Positions 24,065-36,859 are shown, counted from the stretch's first letter. The stretch is DNA of 64,000 nucleotides from Mycoplasmataceae bacterium (GCA_020024755.1 JAHHTH010000001.1:1-64000); one strand, 5' to 3'. Notes: generated by a model from the letters alone, not told the origin. Numbers and translations: made by a program.

Positions 24065-24766
24065 TTATTCAACTATTGTTGATTTAATTTTGTCATTTAC
24101 TGCATCAACATAGCCATTTTCTTTTGTGGCATTGAACACTTTGATTTTAATTCCGTTTTCTGAACATAAAGTTAAAGCAGTTAAATCCATAACAGATAAT
24201 TTTTTGTCGATAATTTCTTTGTAAGATAGTTTTGAATAAAGCTTAGCGTTTTTGTCTTTTCTAGGATCAGCGCTATAAATCCCATCGACACCATTCTTAC
24301 CCATTAGAATTCATTTAGCTTTAATTTCAGCAGCTCTCAATGCAGCTCCTGAGTCAGTAGTAAAATATGGATTACCAGTTCCTCCGGCAAACACTACTAC
24401 ATTTCCTTTTTTGTTTAAAAATTCATTAATTTCATTGTGGTTAATTTTGTTAGTAAGGTTGTAACAATCTCCGGCAGCAAATACTTTAGCATTACAAGTT
24501 GAATAAGCTTTAATTGACTCAGCAAGAATAGTAGCATTAATAGTTGTAGCAACCATACCAACTGAATCACTTATAGTTCTTGGAATATCTAAACCAGAGT
24601 TTTTAGCTCCTCTTCAAATATTTCCACCACCGATAACAATTGCAATACTATATTTCTTGCTAATTGCTTCTATTTGTTTTACTAGCTTTTTAACTTGTTT
24701 AGCATCAGCAATTGAATCTTCATTAGAAATTGATTCACCTGATATCTTAATTAAAATTCTGTCCAT
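24065..24766 (-). CDS. pyrH: Uridylate kinase
   Basis: 233 residues. Phosphorylates UMP to UDP; amino-acid-kinase fold. Seen: ILIKISGESI at the N-terminus, VIGGGNIWRGAK, SVGMVATTINATILAE, VVFAGGTGNPYFTTDSGAALRA, and KNGVDGIYSADPRK. Length is normal. Lies between tsf (20-base gap) and frr (17-base gap) in the usual order. Confidence 0.96.
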
Positions 24767-24786
24767 AGTATTGAACACCAATTTAA

Positions 24787-25695
24787 TTATTTACCCATTT
24801 GAGCAGCTACTTCAGCAGCGAAGTCATTTTCTTTTCTTTCAATACCTTCACCTAATTCGTATCTGATCATGCAAATTAATTCACCACCATTGTCTTTAAC
24901 GTATTGAGCAACAGTCTTTGAGTTATCTTTAACAAATGCTTGGTGAACTAAACAAATATCTTTTAATAATTTAGATACTTTACCTTCAACGATAGCATCT
25001 CTTCTCTTAGCTTTTTCTTCTCTTGCTTTTTCATTTGTGATTACTTTTAATTCTTCATCAAATTGGTTAGCTAATACTTCTCTTTCACCTTTTAATCATT
25101 CTTGAGAAACACTTGCTTCATTTAAGTATTTAGGAGCCATAGCTGCAATGTGCATAGCAACATCTTTAGCTACTTCTTCACTAACTTTACCTTTGATTAC
25201 ACATAAAGAAGCAATCTTGTTATTAGAGTGAGTATATGTTCCAATTGTGTTACCAGCATCAGCTACAACAACATCACCTCTTCTAAATGCAATTTTTTCA
25301 CCAGTAGTTGCTGTTAATTGAACACCAGCATCTTTTAATGGTGCACCATTATATGTGTATGTTTCTGGATTAATAGTTTCAGTCTTTTTTACATTTTTAG
25401 TGATATCACTGTAGATACCATCAACTAATTTAATGAAGTTTTCGTTTTTTGCAGTAAAGTCAGTTTGAGAGTTTACTTCAATAATAACTGCTTTATTACC
25501 TTCGTGTCCTGCTTTAACAACACCTTCATAAGCTACTGCTCCAGCTTTTTTGTTAGCTTTAGCAATACCTTTTTCTCTTAATCATTTTTGAGCAGCTTCA
25601 AGATCATTGTTACATTCATCTAGAGCTTTCATACAGTCAGACATACCAGCTTGAGTGGCAGTTCTTAACGCTTTAATTAATTCTGCTTTATTCAT
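24787..25695 (-). CDS. tsf: Elongation factor Ts
   Basis: 302 residues. Nucleotide exchange factor for EF-Tu. N-terminal ELIKALRTATQAGMSDCMKA matches the UBA-like domain; EVNSQTDFTAKNENF is the EF-Tu contact region. Shine-Dalgarno AAGGAGA lies before ATG 25695. First gene of the six-gene operon; rpsB, which usually precedes tsf, is absent here, and a strong promoter lies directly upstream. Confidence 0.97.
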
Positions 25696-25730
25696 ATTTT
25701 AAAAATCTCCTTATATATAATATCTATGAT

Positions 25731-25758
25731 ATTATAGCAAATTTAGCACTAGAAACAA
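25731..25758 (-). promoter_or_regulatory. Promoter of the tsf-pyrH-frr-uppS-cdsA-dxr operon
   Basis: On the minus strand TTGTTT (-35, 25758-25753) and TATAAT (-10, 25736-25731) are separated by 16 bases, about 35 bases upstream of the tsf start. Confidence 0.7.
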
Positions 25759-25824
25759 TATTTAATTAAAGTTCGTGTTTTGATTACACCTATTAGATTT
25801 TTAAAAATTGAAAATTTATGAGTG

Positions 25825-26397
25825 TTAAAATCACTCTTTTTTAGTGATTTTTGTATCCTTTTTAGAGACAAGACAGTTTACAAAAACTTCTTCAATAATA
25901 GCTGTTAAATAACCACATCCATATTGGTCTGATAAGCTAGTGCTGTCATACTCCATTGTAAATTTAAAAATGTAATCAGAACAGTTAAATGTATCTCTAA
26001 TTTTAGTTAAAATATCTTTGAAATAACACTTATCAACTGCAATACTTTCTTGTGGCTTTAGATCTGTATCATATCAATAAAAAGTTGCACTCATTTTAGG
26101 TTGATAATCATATTCTGGTTTATTGTAAGGTTGAAAATTTGTATTTAGTTTGATGCTAAATTCAATGTCTTGAGCATCCTGATTTCATTCATTAAATTCC
26201 TTAACTTTTTGGTCTCTTAGCTTTTCCATTTCAGGATAAGTGTGTTTTCCAACATCATATTTTTCACAACACTTTTTACATAATGTAAAGTCTCTTTCAT
26301 CCCCTCAACATTTAATAGTTATAAGATTTGATGAACTTCTTTCCTTACAATTTAAGCATTCTTTATGAGATAATATACATTTTTTAAATTTAGCCAT
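25825..26397 (-). CDS. Orphan protein with two CxxC zinc-ribbon-like motifs
   Basis: 190 residues in code 4. The N-terminal 50 residues hold CLNC and CKKCC, a likely zinc ribbon, after a basic start MAKFKKCILSHKE. The rest is mixed alpha/beta with many aromatic residues and no membrane span. No family recognised. The stop lies inside a hairpin that probably terminates transcription. AT-only sequence with TATAAT-like elements precedes the ATG. It occupies the position where rpsB might be expected. Confidence 0.7.
25827..25851 (-). terminator. Hairpin at the 3' end of the zinc-ribbon gene
   Basis: A 9-bp stem (25827-25835 with 25843-25851), A/T-rich at both ends, overlaps the last codons of the minus-strand gene. 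Confidence 0.55.
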
Positions 26398-26525
26398 AAT
26401 TAACCCATTGATAATTATATACTATATTATATATAATATAGCACGATAGTAGAAATATGATTATTAATATAAGTGCATAAAGGCCTTTTTAATGTATAAT
26501 TAAATAAGATTACGAGGTGAACCAT

Positions 26526-27488
26526 ATGAATAAAATGTGAATTGATATTGAAGACTTATCAAATCAAAAGTATGAATTAGGATACATTGTAGAATCACCA
26601 AATGGAAAATTAAGAGGGTACGAATTTAAGATTGATGACTTAAATGAGTTAATTAAGATTTTCAAGGATTTCAGTATTAGTGAAGTTTTATTCTTTGATG
26701 GTAATGATGGAAACTATATCTTTAACAACATTAAAGATTTAGCTAAAGATGATGAATTCTGTAAGAAGATCTTCTTTAGAAATGTAGGATTAGACTACAA
26801 GGTTTATTTAGAAGGTTCGAAATTACAAATGGCTAAAAATGCTGATCTAGCAAGAGCCTTTGGAATTAATGTTAACTTTGATAAACTACACACACCATTG
26901 TATGACATTCAATTAACTTATTGTGCGCACCACAACTTTAGTATTGATAATGAATCAGTTAGAAAAGATAGAATCTTTGATTCATTCTTTGTTTTAACTA
27001 ACAAGTTTGATACATTATGAAAAGTATTAAAGAAGTTTAATGTTCCTCGTCAATTTGTTGAAGTACAAATTGTAAAACCTACAAATCCTCAAAATGTTTA
27101 TTTTGTTGAATTAGTAGAAAGAACTTACGAAGACAGATATGTTATTTTTACAAATTCTGTGACAAAGCAAGTAAAACAAATTGATATTAACAAAGATACA
27201 ATTCCTGAAATTATTGATATCTTTGAAAAGAATATCACTATCTTTACTGATGCAACACAACAATCTAACCTATCTAGACACGTATGAGAAACAATGTACA
27301 TGAACTTTGAAACTAGAAAGTTAAATACATCTGCATTTAGTATTGTAAAGAAACTTTACATCTTCATGTCAGTTAACATCTCTAGATTCAAATTAGCAAT
27401 TGATGGACCATTTGACATTGACACAGTTATTGAAAAACTTGGATCTGAATTAACAATTGACCACCTTAAAAAAATTAACAAATTATAG
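26526..27488 (+). CDS. Conserved-type hypothetical protein, possibly a degenerate DnaQ-like fold
   Basis: 320 residues; Shine-Dalgarno AGGTGAA precedes ATG 26526. The N-terminus reads MNKMWIDIEDLSNQKYELGY, with D7 and E9 placed like the DxE of DEDD exonucleases, and HTPLYDIQLTY (H122, D127) resembles the ExoIII HxxxxD motif. A middle acidic residue pairing with these is not obvious. The C-terminal half is helical and Lys-rich. If the reading is right it could be a structural or inactive exonuclease. I rate the fold assignment low and the gene itself high. A strong terminator follows. Confidence 0.8.
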
Positions 27489-27514
27489 TTTCTACAATTA
27501 ATTTAATTCTTAAT

Positions 27515-27540
27515 ACCCATGACGCGGTCATGGGTTTTTA
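27515..27540 (+). terminator. Strong intrinsic terminator
   Basis: A 9-bp GC-containing perfect stem (27515-27523 with 27527-27535), a 3-base loop and a T run. Confidence 0.9.
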
Positions 27541-27607
27541 ATTGTTTATAGAATTTATTTATAATAAATAAAATTGGTTTCATATTATAATAGTTGTAAG
27601 TGTTTTT

Positions 27608-28210
27608 ATGAAAAAGAGTAGAAAATTAAAAGCAATTTTAGGTTTAGCAACAGTTGGTTTAATATCAACTGGTGCTTTTCTTTCTTATCAAGCTACAAAT
27701 AGTAGTGAAACAAATATCGTAAGAATGTCAGGTGCTGCAAGAACAGTATCTGGTGTAGAAAAAATAGTTATTGATTTACCTAATTCAAATAATGGTTCAT
27801 ACTTAGTTGGATCAAAAATTAAGGCTACTTATAGTATTGTTATGGAACCTGGGGTTACAGAAGAACCTGAAGTTTTAAGTGCTCATTGAATTCTTACCCT
27901 TACTGACGGTACAAAGATTGAAGCAGAAGGCGATATATTTGAAATCCATATCCAAAATGAAAGAGACTATGATGGTGCTCAAATAGACTTAAGTCTAGAA
28001 CTTAATACTTATTATCATGATATTCCACCAGTTGAACCTGCTGTAATAAGTGTACATGATACTAAACACCTTACTCTATCTCATTCATCTTCAGTATTTC
28101 TTTGATCAGCAATTATCTTTATCCTATTATTATGTCTAGTTTGCACTTGAATTGGTATAGTGGCACTTAGATATAGAAATGAACATTGTTCAGAAAGAGA
28201 TATTTTCTAA
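27608..28210 (+). CDS. Surface protein with signal helix and C-terminal membrane anchor
   Basis: 200 residues. N-terminal signal helix MKKSRKLKAILGLATVGLIS, an extracytoplasmic beta-rich domain of ~135 residues, then a C-terminal hydrophobic helix (around residues 165-190) and a short basic tail ending RYRNEHCSERDIF. No lipobox Cys follows the signal. TATAAT lies near 27586. It precedes the giant surface protein gene, with about 210 non-coding bases between. No domain recognised; probably part of the same surface layer. Confidence 0.75.
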
Positions 28211-28424
28211 TAACTCTATATAATATTTATATAGGCTTAAGTTATTGTTTAAAAAGCTTAAAAAAGAATTATAATTATAGTAGTCATTAAATTGATTTAA
28301 CGCCAATTGATACATAATTGGCTGGCAAAAAATTATTAAACTATTATTTGGATAAGACTATTGGTATGGAGGTATCAAGTTTTATCTAGTCAGAGATACT
28401 TTTAAGTTAAGAAAGAAGAAAGGT

Positions 28425-31400
28425 ATGAAAAAGGTCTTTAAGAAATTATTGTTGCCAATATCTTTAAGTGCCACAATTGCAGCATCAGCGGTAATTGGTA
28501 GCATTTCTAATGTCAATGATATTACATATAGAAGTATTAAAAATAGCGGATCAACGCTAAGAAGTATACCTGATATCAATTTAAGTGGTAGTTTAAATGA
28601 TAATTTTAGTGTTCAATATGATAACGGAACTAACTTACAAAATGATTTTTCAGTTGGTTTAAATAATTCATATTGAAACTTATCTTTTTATAATAACACA
28701 CCGGTATTCAATAACTATGCCAATAAGTATGTATCAACATTGAGCAGTTTTAAAAATAATATTGATACACCAAGTGATAATGTTACATCTAATGGCATTT
28801 CATTGAAACTATATAACAGCGATGGTTCATATGTGCCAGTAGCTTCAAAAACAACTAATTATACATTAGGCCCTAGTGGTAATTATGGTTTTAAGACTAA
28901 TGATAGTGCTGTCGATCCATATACATTAAATGAATACCAATTAAATGTTAATAATCCATTATTAAAGATTAATTATGAATATGGTTGAACTAACGATACT
29001 CCAGCTAGCAATAGAACACCAGTTAAGCAAGGCCCATTTATTGCTACAAATGTTTCTAATGGATGACATTTTAATGGATATGTTGGATTGGATTCTAATT
29101 TAATTCTTTCTCATTATCAACCAGAAGTATCAACTTGAATTTCATCTAATCCAACTAATCATTGTTTTCCTAGATTAACAGTTAGTAGTAATACATATGA
29201 TAGAGAAATGACTGCAATTGATTTTGCTAATTCATTTGCTTCTAGTTACAAAAGACGTCTAAAATTAGCTTTATCTAATAACTTGCCAATTGAACAAGTT
29301 TTTAATTTGAGATTACGTCCAGTACCAGCTGAGGGTAAAGTACTATTAGTTTATGATTTAAAAAATAGTGTTACTAAAAATGATAATTGATATGGTGATG
29401 TTGATGCAGCAACAATTGTTAAAGATCAAACAGTAGAATTAGCTTCTGGTTTTTGAATTAATACTGAAGAAATTTCAAATACTATTGACGGACAAATTTT
29501 GACTCAAGGTTATATTCCATCAGAAGTAACTGAAAATATATTCCAACAATGAGTTTTCAACAATAAGGAAAAACTTTGAAGAAGACTTCCTTCAGGTTTG
29601 GCTTTATCTGATATTACTGTAAAACATGGTTCACGAGTAATCAGTCCAGATGATAGACAAATATCTTACCAAGTTTGTTTAAAGAAAAAATATGTAAATG
29701 GTGAGATTAAAATTATTACCGATGTGACAGATTCAGACTATAAAACTATCACCATCCAAAACTTTAATAGACCTGAACCTACTAGAGTAGTGCCTACAAC
29801 CGATTTAACAAGTATTAACATCACTTATCAAGGTAAGACATTAAATTGAAGCAAAATTACTCCTTCTAAATTACAAGAAATTATTACTGCTAGAGCAAAA
29901 GATCCAACTCCAGCTAATAGTGATACTACATATAACCAATTAATTGAAAAATTAGCAAAAATAGATGGTGGTATTCCGATTGTAAGTGGCCAATTAGCTA
30001 AGATTACAAGTATTTCTACAAGTGGTATTACAGTTAATGATTTAGAAGGTACTATTACTATTCCATTTGTAGTTAATTATGCTTATGAAGAACAAAGTGG
30101 AAGAATGGTAAAAGTAAATGATAAATCTTTTGCTATTTCATTTAATCAATTACAAAAAATTGTTCCAACGTCTAATGTACAACCAACTTCTGTTGAAGGA
30201 TTTGATGCTTACTTAATTAATACAGTTCCACTAAATACTGAAGCACCTACAGAATTGAAAAATGCAATCATTGATAGTATCTGAAAAATTTATCAAGATG
30301 ACACTAGAACTCCAAGCCTTGATAATGGAGGAATGCTACCACCAACTGCAACTCAAGCAAATATCACTTCAGTTAAAGTAACTAGTGTAAATAAAGAAGC
30401 TTCAACAGCAACCGTTTCATATACATTAACTTCGTATTATGATGACACTGGAAAAGAACAAACTACTGCAAGGGATTTCAGTACTACTATTTTAGGATTC
30501 TATTCTCCTGTAGCTACTGTTGATCCAACTAGAACAATTAATATTACTGTTCCTGGAATCGACAAAATAGTTGCAAAACCAGATAATTTAACTATTGATT
30601 TACTAAAAGAAAAAGGTGTTAAACCACAAGATATTTTTAATTTCACTTCAACTACTACTACAAGTAAGATAGAAGTAAAAACTTTTAATGGTGCTTCATA
30701 TGATTGAAATATGGATGGTATTACTTTAGAAAATATTGCCTCTGATCCAAGTACTGGTACAATGACTGCAATAGCTGTTACTAATCATGGATTTGATGCA
30801 GAACTTAATTACCAAGCTAGTGGAGACTTTAGACAAAATATTAGGATATCAGGATTTAAAGAAACTCATGCTTCAACATTAACTGATACAAATGAATTTG
30901 CAATCCCAGATGATTCAATATACAACCAAACTATTCCGCAATTAATTTTACTAAACAAGAGAACCGAATTCCAAGCTTATGTAAAAGAACAAATTGCTAA
31001 TAACATTGGTAACTTTGTAAACTATATGCCAACATCAACTGATTTAACTACACCTGTAGCTAATGCAATTGATTTACAACTTAAAGATGACTATTCAAAT
31101 ATCAACGGTACAATGACTGCAACTTTAAGCATTAATAAAATTTATAACCAATATGGAGAAGTAATAGATGTTCCAACTTCTGATAAAGCAGCTTGAACAA
31201 AAGATATAACTATTAGACTAATTCCAAAGAATATTCATCCTACAACATTTACTAATGCTATATCAATTACTATTAATGATATTTTTGCTAATCAATTAGA
31301 TCAAACAAAGATTGAATCATATTATCCTGGCATTAAAACTTCAAATGATACTATTCCGAATATTAATATAACTGCAGATGCTTCATTATCTACACCTGCT

Positions 31401-33791
31401 AACATTACATTCAAATCTAAAAACCCACCAGAAATAGTTGATGGAACTAAGACAGTTAGAACAAAAGCTACATTAACAGGTTTATATATAAATAATACTG
31501 CTGGTACAGATGTAATTTATGATAAGGATGCTACATTAGATTTTGATGTTAACTTTAATGGATTTAAAGATGTAATCCAACCATCTTTAAAACCAAGTGT
31601 AGATACTTTATTAATTCAAGGTGTTCCTCTTATTAACGGTGCACTTGGACAATACTTCTTCATGAATGATCCATTAAACGGTTTAACAGGTTCAACTGCA
31701 AGTAATGTAACACCATGTACAATTGAAGCTTTAGAAAATGCAATTAATAGTCAAAATCTTGAAAAATTATTTGGAGATAATTACGAAACATTATTACCAA
31801 CTGATGCTAAGTTCAAGATAAAACAAATTAAGAGTTTCAACAACAACAAAGGAACAATTGTTATTGATGGATATTTTAGTAAAGTATTCAATCAATTCCA
31901 TGATGAAGTAACATTATCTCCAAGTAGTCCAGAAGCTACTATTTATCAAAATATTAAAATAACTGGTTTCTTAAAGGTAGCTAACCCAACATTTGCAAAC
32001 ACAACTAAGGAAACAGTATTAACAAACAATCCTATTTTTGGTCCAGAAATTGTTTATTCAGATTTAGTTACTGACAAATTAATTCTTGATTATTTAAAGT
32101 TATCAAATATGGCTTCAATGTTCAATAATGATACTTCTGGTAATCCAGTAGAATTAGATAAAGATAAAATGCAACTTACTAGTGGTAGCAAGGTAATTGG
32201 TACTGTTGAAATCGATAGAAGTCAAAAAGATAAAATTCTAGTTAAATTTAATGTAACAAATGGATTTAAACAAGAAGGTGAAAATTTAGTAGAAGTTAAT
32301 CCAGATTTTACAGCACCTTACAACAAACCATTAGAAGGTTTATGAACAATATATACAAAGAGTAATGGTACTACTCAAATGAGATCTGATGTAAGTACTG
32401 ATGATAGTTTAAAAATAGATGGATTTGTTGATGATTTTTTAAACCCAACAACTAATGAATTTGATGATGCTAAATTGTTTACTGCAATTAAAACTAAAAT
32501 TACAGATCCGCAAGTATTATTTGAAAATAGTGGAAGAGCTACAAAAACAACTTGAAATGATTTCTCATTTAAAGTTCTAACACCAACTACATTAACTGCT
32601 ACTAATGTACCTAATGCAGCTCAAGGAACTATTCCTGTTCAATTTACTATGACATCAGGAAAATACTACGAAAATGATGTTGAAAAAACAGCTACAACAG
32701 ATAGCCCTAAAGTATTTAACACAATTATAGGTACAACAAAGAAAAGAGCTGTTGCTGGAACTGTTGCTGAAAACAGTCCAAATGCTTTCAAATTAAATTC
32801 AAGTGAAATTGATTTATTTAATGATATTGATGTAACAGGTAAGTTTGCATATCAAGTATTAGAACTTGTAAATAAAGATAAATTAGTTGATTATGTTTTA
32901 CAACAAATTAAGCTAAAACCACAATCATTTATTGCAAACACAAATCCTGATGCAACTGGTTATGTAGATGCAGTTGGTAAACCGCAAATTCCAGCTGATA
33001 ACTTAGCTTACAAACCTAATGTTTTTGATACTATTAAAAAATCATCAATTGATATTGTTGCTGATAATAAACAAGGAAAGTTATGAGTTGAATTAAAAGG
33101 CTTTAGTGCACCTGGAAATTTAGTTCGTGATAAGTTAGGATTCTTTAATACAGATCCATCTAAAGGAATTTTAAATATTGGTAAATCTAGAATTGAAATT
33201 GTTATTGATCCAGCAGCTGGTACTATGAAGAAAGCTGAACCATTAAAAATTAAAGATTCTTATGCTGTACAAGGATTGAGTAATATTTCTGCAAAAGAAT
33301 ATATTGAAAAGTTCGAAGATGGCGATCTTGAAAATTACATTTACAAAGAAATTCTATTTAAAGAATATAACAGATATTATGATGATTACACATTTGCAAA
33401 TGATACTATCTTTGAAGGATTAAATCCTAATATTGGTGATAAGAGAATTAAGAGCATTGCAGATTTTAAAAGCTGAATTAAAGTAGATATTTCAAGAGCG
33501 CAATATGACGCACAAGGAGTTAGTGGAATTAACTTAATTGTGAAGTATGACTACTTTAGAAATGATGAAAACTATACATGAGAACAATTCTCACCTACTA
33601 GCACTATTGAATCTGCTCCAATCCCAAGTGTACCATTTAAATTTAGTATTGTAGGATTTGGAAGTTCATTGGCTCCAGTTAATTGACCAATCTATGTTGG
33701 AATTGGTGTTGGTGTACTAGCATTTTTATCAATTTGTCTATTAGCTTTCACTTGAATTAGACATAAAAATAAAAAGTTAAGATACAATTAA
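28425..33791 (+). CDS. Giant surface protein with Lipoprotein-17-like repeats
   Basis: 1788 residues in code 4. Signal helix at residues ~8-28 without a lipobox Cys, a very long Thr/Asn/Ser-rich ectodomain, and a C-terminal membrane helix (from about 33675) with a basic tail IRHKNKKLRYN. From about residue 600 onward, degenerate modules recur: a strand like GTMTATLSINK or GTIVIDGYFSK followed some 30-50 residues later by ITGF, ISGF or ILGF. That is the pattern of the mycoplasma Lipoprotein_17-type variable surface repeats. AGAAAGG just before the ATG can act as Shine-Dalgarno. Probably an adhesin or variable antigen; ligand unknown. Confidence 0.82.
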
Positions 33792-33855
33792 TAATTAATT
33801 ATTAAAAGCTTTCTTATATGTGCTATGATTAGTGATATAGAAGGATGTATAATTA

Positions 33856-34836
33856 ATGAAAAACGATGCGATAATTTTTGGTTTAACTAGTTCACAAGAT
33901 CTTGCTAAAAAGATTAGTGAACGTACTGGTATTGAATTAGGAGAATCTTCAATTAAAAGATTTGCTGATGGTGAAGTAATGTTTAGAGCTGAAACATCAG
34001 TTAGAGGAAAGAATGTATATTTAGTTGGTTCAACATGCAAACCAGTAAATGAATCAGTGATGGAAATGTTAATTGCGATTGACGCACTTAAAAGAGCATC
34101 AGTTAGAACAATTAGTTGTATTGTTCCTTATTACGGTTATGCTAGACAAGATAGAAAGGCTCTTGGTAGAGAACCTATTACAAGTAGAATGGTAGCTGAT
34201 TTAATTCAAGCTGTAGGAGCAAATCGGGTACTTACATTAGATATTCATAGTGATCAACAACAAGGTTTCTTCTCAATCCCATTTGACTCATTAACTGCTA
34301 CTTGAATAATGTTAAATGAATTATGAAAAAATGCTAAGTTACCAATGGAAGAAGTAACAATTGTTTCACCTGACTACGGTGGTGTAAAACGTGCTAGAGC
34401 TATTGCTTCAAAATTAGGTGTACCAATGGCAATTGTAGATAAGAGACGTCCAAGACCTAATGAAGTTGAAATTGAAAATATTTTAGGTGATGTAGAAGGA
34501 AGACACTGTATCTTACCAGATGATATGATTGACACTGGTGGAACTATGATTAATGTTGCCAAACTATTAAAGAAAAAAGGTGCTAAATCAATCAGTATTA
34601 TGGCTACACATGGTTTATTCAATGGAACTGCTATTGAAAAATTTAATGATGCATTCAAAGAAGGATGAATTAGTAATCTTTATGTTACTAACTCAATTGA
34701 AAATAATGACAAACCAAAAAACTGTACAGTGGTAGATGTAAGTCCATTAATTGCAGAAGCTATTTTAGTCTTTAACGCAGGAAGTGGATCTATAAGTCAT
34801 ATCTATGAAAAGTTCATGTCATTCAATAAAAAATAA
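33856..34836 (+). CDS. prs: Ribose-phosphate pyrophosphokinase
   Basis: 326 residues. Makes PRPP from ribose 5-phosphate and ATP. Seen: IKRFADGEVMFRAETSVRGK, PYYGYARQDRKALGREPI, LTLDIHSDQQQGFF, the flexible-loop VDKRRPRPNEVE, and the PRPP loop DDMIDTGGTM. AGAAGGA lies 9 bases upstream of the ATG. Its last 32 bases overlap rnmV. Confidence 0.96.
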
Positions 34837-35368
34837 TAAACCAACTATTGATGGTGTAGTGATAGTAGAAGGAAAAACTGATACTGCTAAATTATCAAGA
34901 TTATTTAACATAGAAACAGTAGAAACTAATGGTCTTAACTTAAAACCTGAGACCATTAATTTTATTAAGGAATTATCTAAAACTAAAGAGATAATCTTAT
35001 TTTTAGATCCTGATGGTCCAGGAGAAAAGATTAGAAAGAAATTAGTAGATGAATTAGATCAAACAGTAAATGTATTTATTGATAAGAAAGATATTAATTT
35101 TGATAACAATTCTAAAATAGGTGTAGCTGAGGCATATGATCAAGCGATCATAAATGCTTTTAAAAACTACGTTATATTTTCGAAAGAAGAACCACAATCA
35201 TTATCATGAGAAGAATACCTATCACTTGAATTAAATACTCAATTAAAAAGAAAACAATTATGTGATAAACTTCATATTAGTTTATGCAACAATAAACAAC
35301 TATACAAAAGACTAAATATGATGGGATTAACTTATCAAGCATTAATTAAGGTGGTTAACAATGGCTAA
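34805..35368 (+). CDS. rnmV: Ribonuclease M5 (5S rRNA maturation)
   Basis: 187 residues. TOPRIM nuclease that trims 5S rRNA precursor. Seen: DGVVIVEGKTDTAKL with the catalytic Glu, and LFLDPDGPGEKIRKK with the DxD pair, then DVFIDK-like and GVAEA segments typical of the family. ATG 34805 lies inside prs; a GTG at about 34859 would give a start closer to most relatives, so the true start is uncertain. The end overlaps rsmI by 8 bases. Confidence 0.9.
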
Positions 35369-36194
35369 AACTTTATATATACTAGCAACACCAATTGGTA
35401 ATACAAATGAAGCTAATAGTTTATTAATTGAAAAATTAGAACAATTAGAAATTTTATTTTGCGAAGATACTAGAGTGACTGACAAGTTATTGAATTTATT
35501 AGAAATTAAAAACAAACCGAAGTTAATTAGCTATCACAAATTCAATGAAAAAGAAAAAAATCAAGACTACATAAAATATCTTGATAAATGTGATTGTGGA
35601 CTAATTTCTGATGCTGGTTATCCTGCTATTTCTGATCCTGGTCATGTTATCATTAGTGAATGTCATAATCAAGGCATAGAAGTAAGGGTTGTAAATGGTT
35701 CTTGTGCTGTCAATCATGCTATAGCTCAATCAGGATTTGCTAGTGAAGGATATATGTTTATTGGTTTTTTACCAAGAGTAGAAAAACAAATAGTAGATAC
35801 ATTAAATAAATTTTTAGATAATAACCTACCAATTGTTTTCTTTGAAAGTGTACATAGAATTAACCAAACTATTGATATTTTAAAGAAAAATTATCCAGAT
35901 AATCAAATCTACATCGGAAGAGAATTAACTAAAAAATTTGAAGAATATAAGATTGATTATTTAAAAAACATCGATCATTTTACTGAAAAAGGTGAATTTG
36001 TATTAATCCTAAAACCAAATCTAATTAATAAAGAAAATAGTGAATCTGGAATGACAGCTGAAATCAAAACTAATATTGATTTACTTTTACAAAATAACGT
36101 CAAGCTTAAAGAAGCTTGCAAAATAATAGCATCAATTTATAAGTTGGATGCAAAAGTCTTGTATAATATATACGTTAGACATCAGAGTAAATAG
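35361..36194 (+). CDS. rsmI: 16S rRNA (cytidine(1402)-2'-O)-methyltransferase
   Basis: 277 residues without any internal TGA. SAM-dependent methyltransferase of the tetrapyrrole-methylase fold. Seen: LYILATPIGNTNEAN, FCEDTRVTDKLL, LISDAGYPAISDPG, FIGFLPR and YIGRELTKKFEEY. Overlaps rnmV by 8 bases and is followed after 2 bases by a small membrane protein gene. RsmI acts in the decoding centre together with RsmH, which is encoded at 49.6 kb. Confidence 0.95.
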   Translation: MAKTLYILATPIGNTNEANSLLIEKLEQLEILFCEDTRVTDKLLNLLEIKNKPKLISYHKFNEKEKNQDYIKYLDKCDCGLISDAGYPAISDPGHVIISECHNQGIEVRVVNGSCAVNHAIAQSGFASEGYMFIGFLPRVEKQIVDTLNKFLDNNLPIVFFESVHRINQTIDILKKNYPDNQIYIGRELTKKFEEYKIDYLKNIDHFTEKGEFVLILKPNLINKENSESGMTAEIKTNIDLLLQNNVKLKEACKIIASIYKLDAKVLYNIYVRHQSK

Positions 36195-36196
36195 TT

Positions 36197-36781
36197 ATGA
36201 GTCATTATTATAGAAAAGGTAAAGGTTTAAAAAAACCTGCTATTTGATTATGTTTAGGTTTAGCTTTAGGTGGGGCAGGTGCTATCCCACTATCTTTGGC
36301 TTGTGATGTAACTGTAAAAACTGATGATAATATCATTTGAGGTGTTGGTTTAAACAACTATGGAATCAAAGAAGATTTATCTAAAGTAGTTGATGGTAAA
36401 GTAGTACCCGTAAATCTTACTAAAAATATGTTCTTAAAAAATGGTGGTGCAGCTTTTAAGAAAGTTCACTATCCAACTAACTATTTCAAATACTATGAAT
36501 ATGTAAAGAAATGTACAAATTATACAAGTCCAGCAAATATATATAATAGTGCTAATGCAAAAGCTATTATGCCAGTATTAAATAATACAATGATTTTTGT
36601 ATTAGCTGGTTGTGCTGCTGAAATTGTTGCTGCTTTTATCATCCTTGTAAGTTTAATTATGATTATACTTAGAGCAAGATATCGTCCTAGTCGTGAAGAT
36701 TATAGACTTGCAGTAATGCCTGATTACAATGATGCTGCTGATGGAATTGAAGAATTATGCTTCATTAGTTATAGAAACTAA
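36197..36781 (+). CDS. Small membrane-associated protein with lipobox-like signal and C-terminal helix
   Basis: 194 residues starting MSHYYRKGKGLKKPAIW. A hydrophobic stretch at ~17-33 ends in LSLAC, a possible lipoprotein cleavage site. A short ectodomain follows, then a long hydrophobic helix near residues 134-157 and a basic/acidic tail. A lipoprotein with a second membrane span is unusual; alternatively the Cys is incidental. Starts 2 bases after rsmI and so belongs to the prs-rnmV-rsmI operon. No family recognised. Confidence 0.7.
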
Positions 36782-36859
36782 TATATGTTTTGAAATTTAA
36801 CATAACCCAATACTATTTATTACTATTTTTTGAGTTATTTATTATATAAATATAATAAG

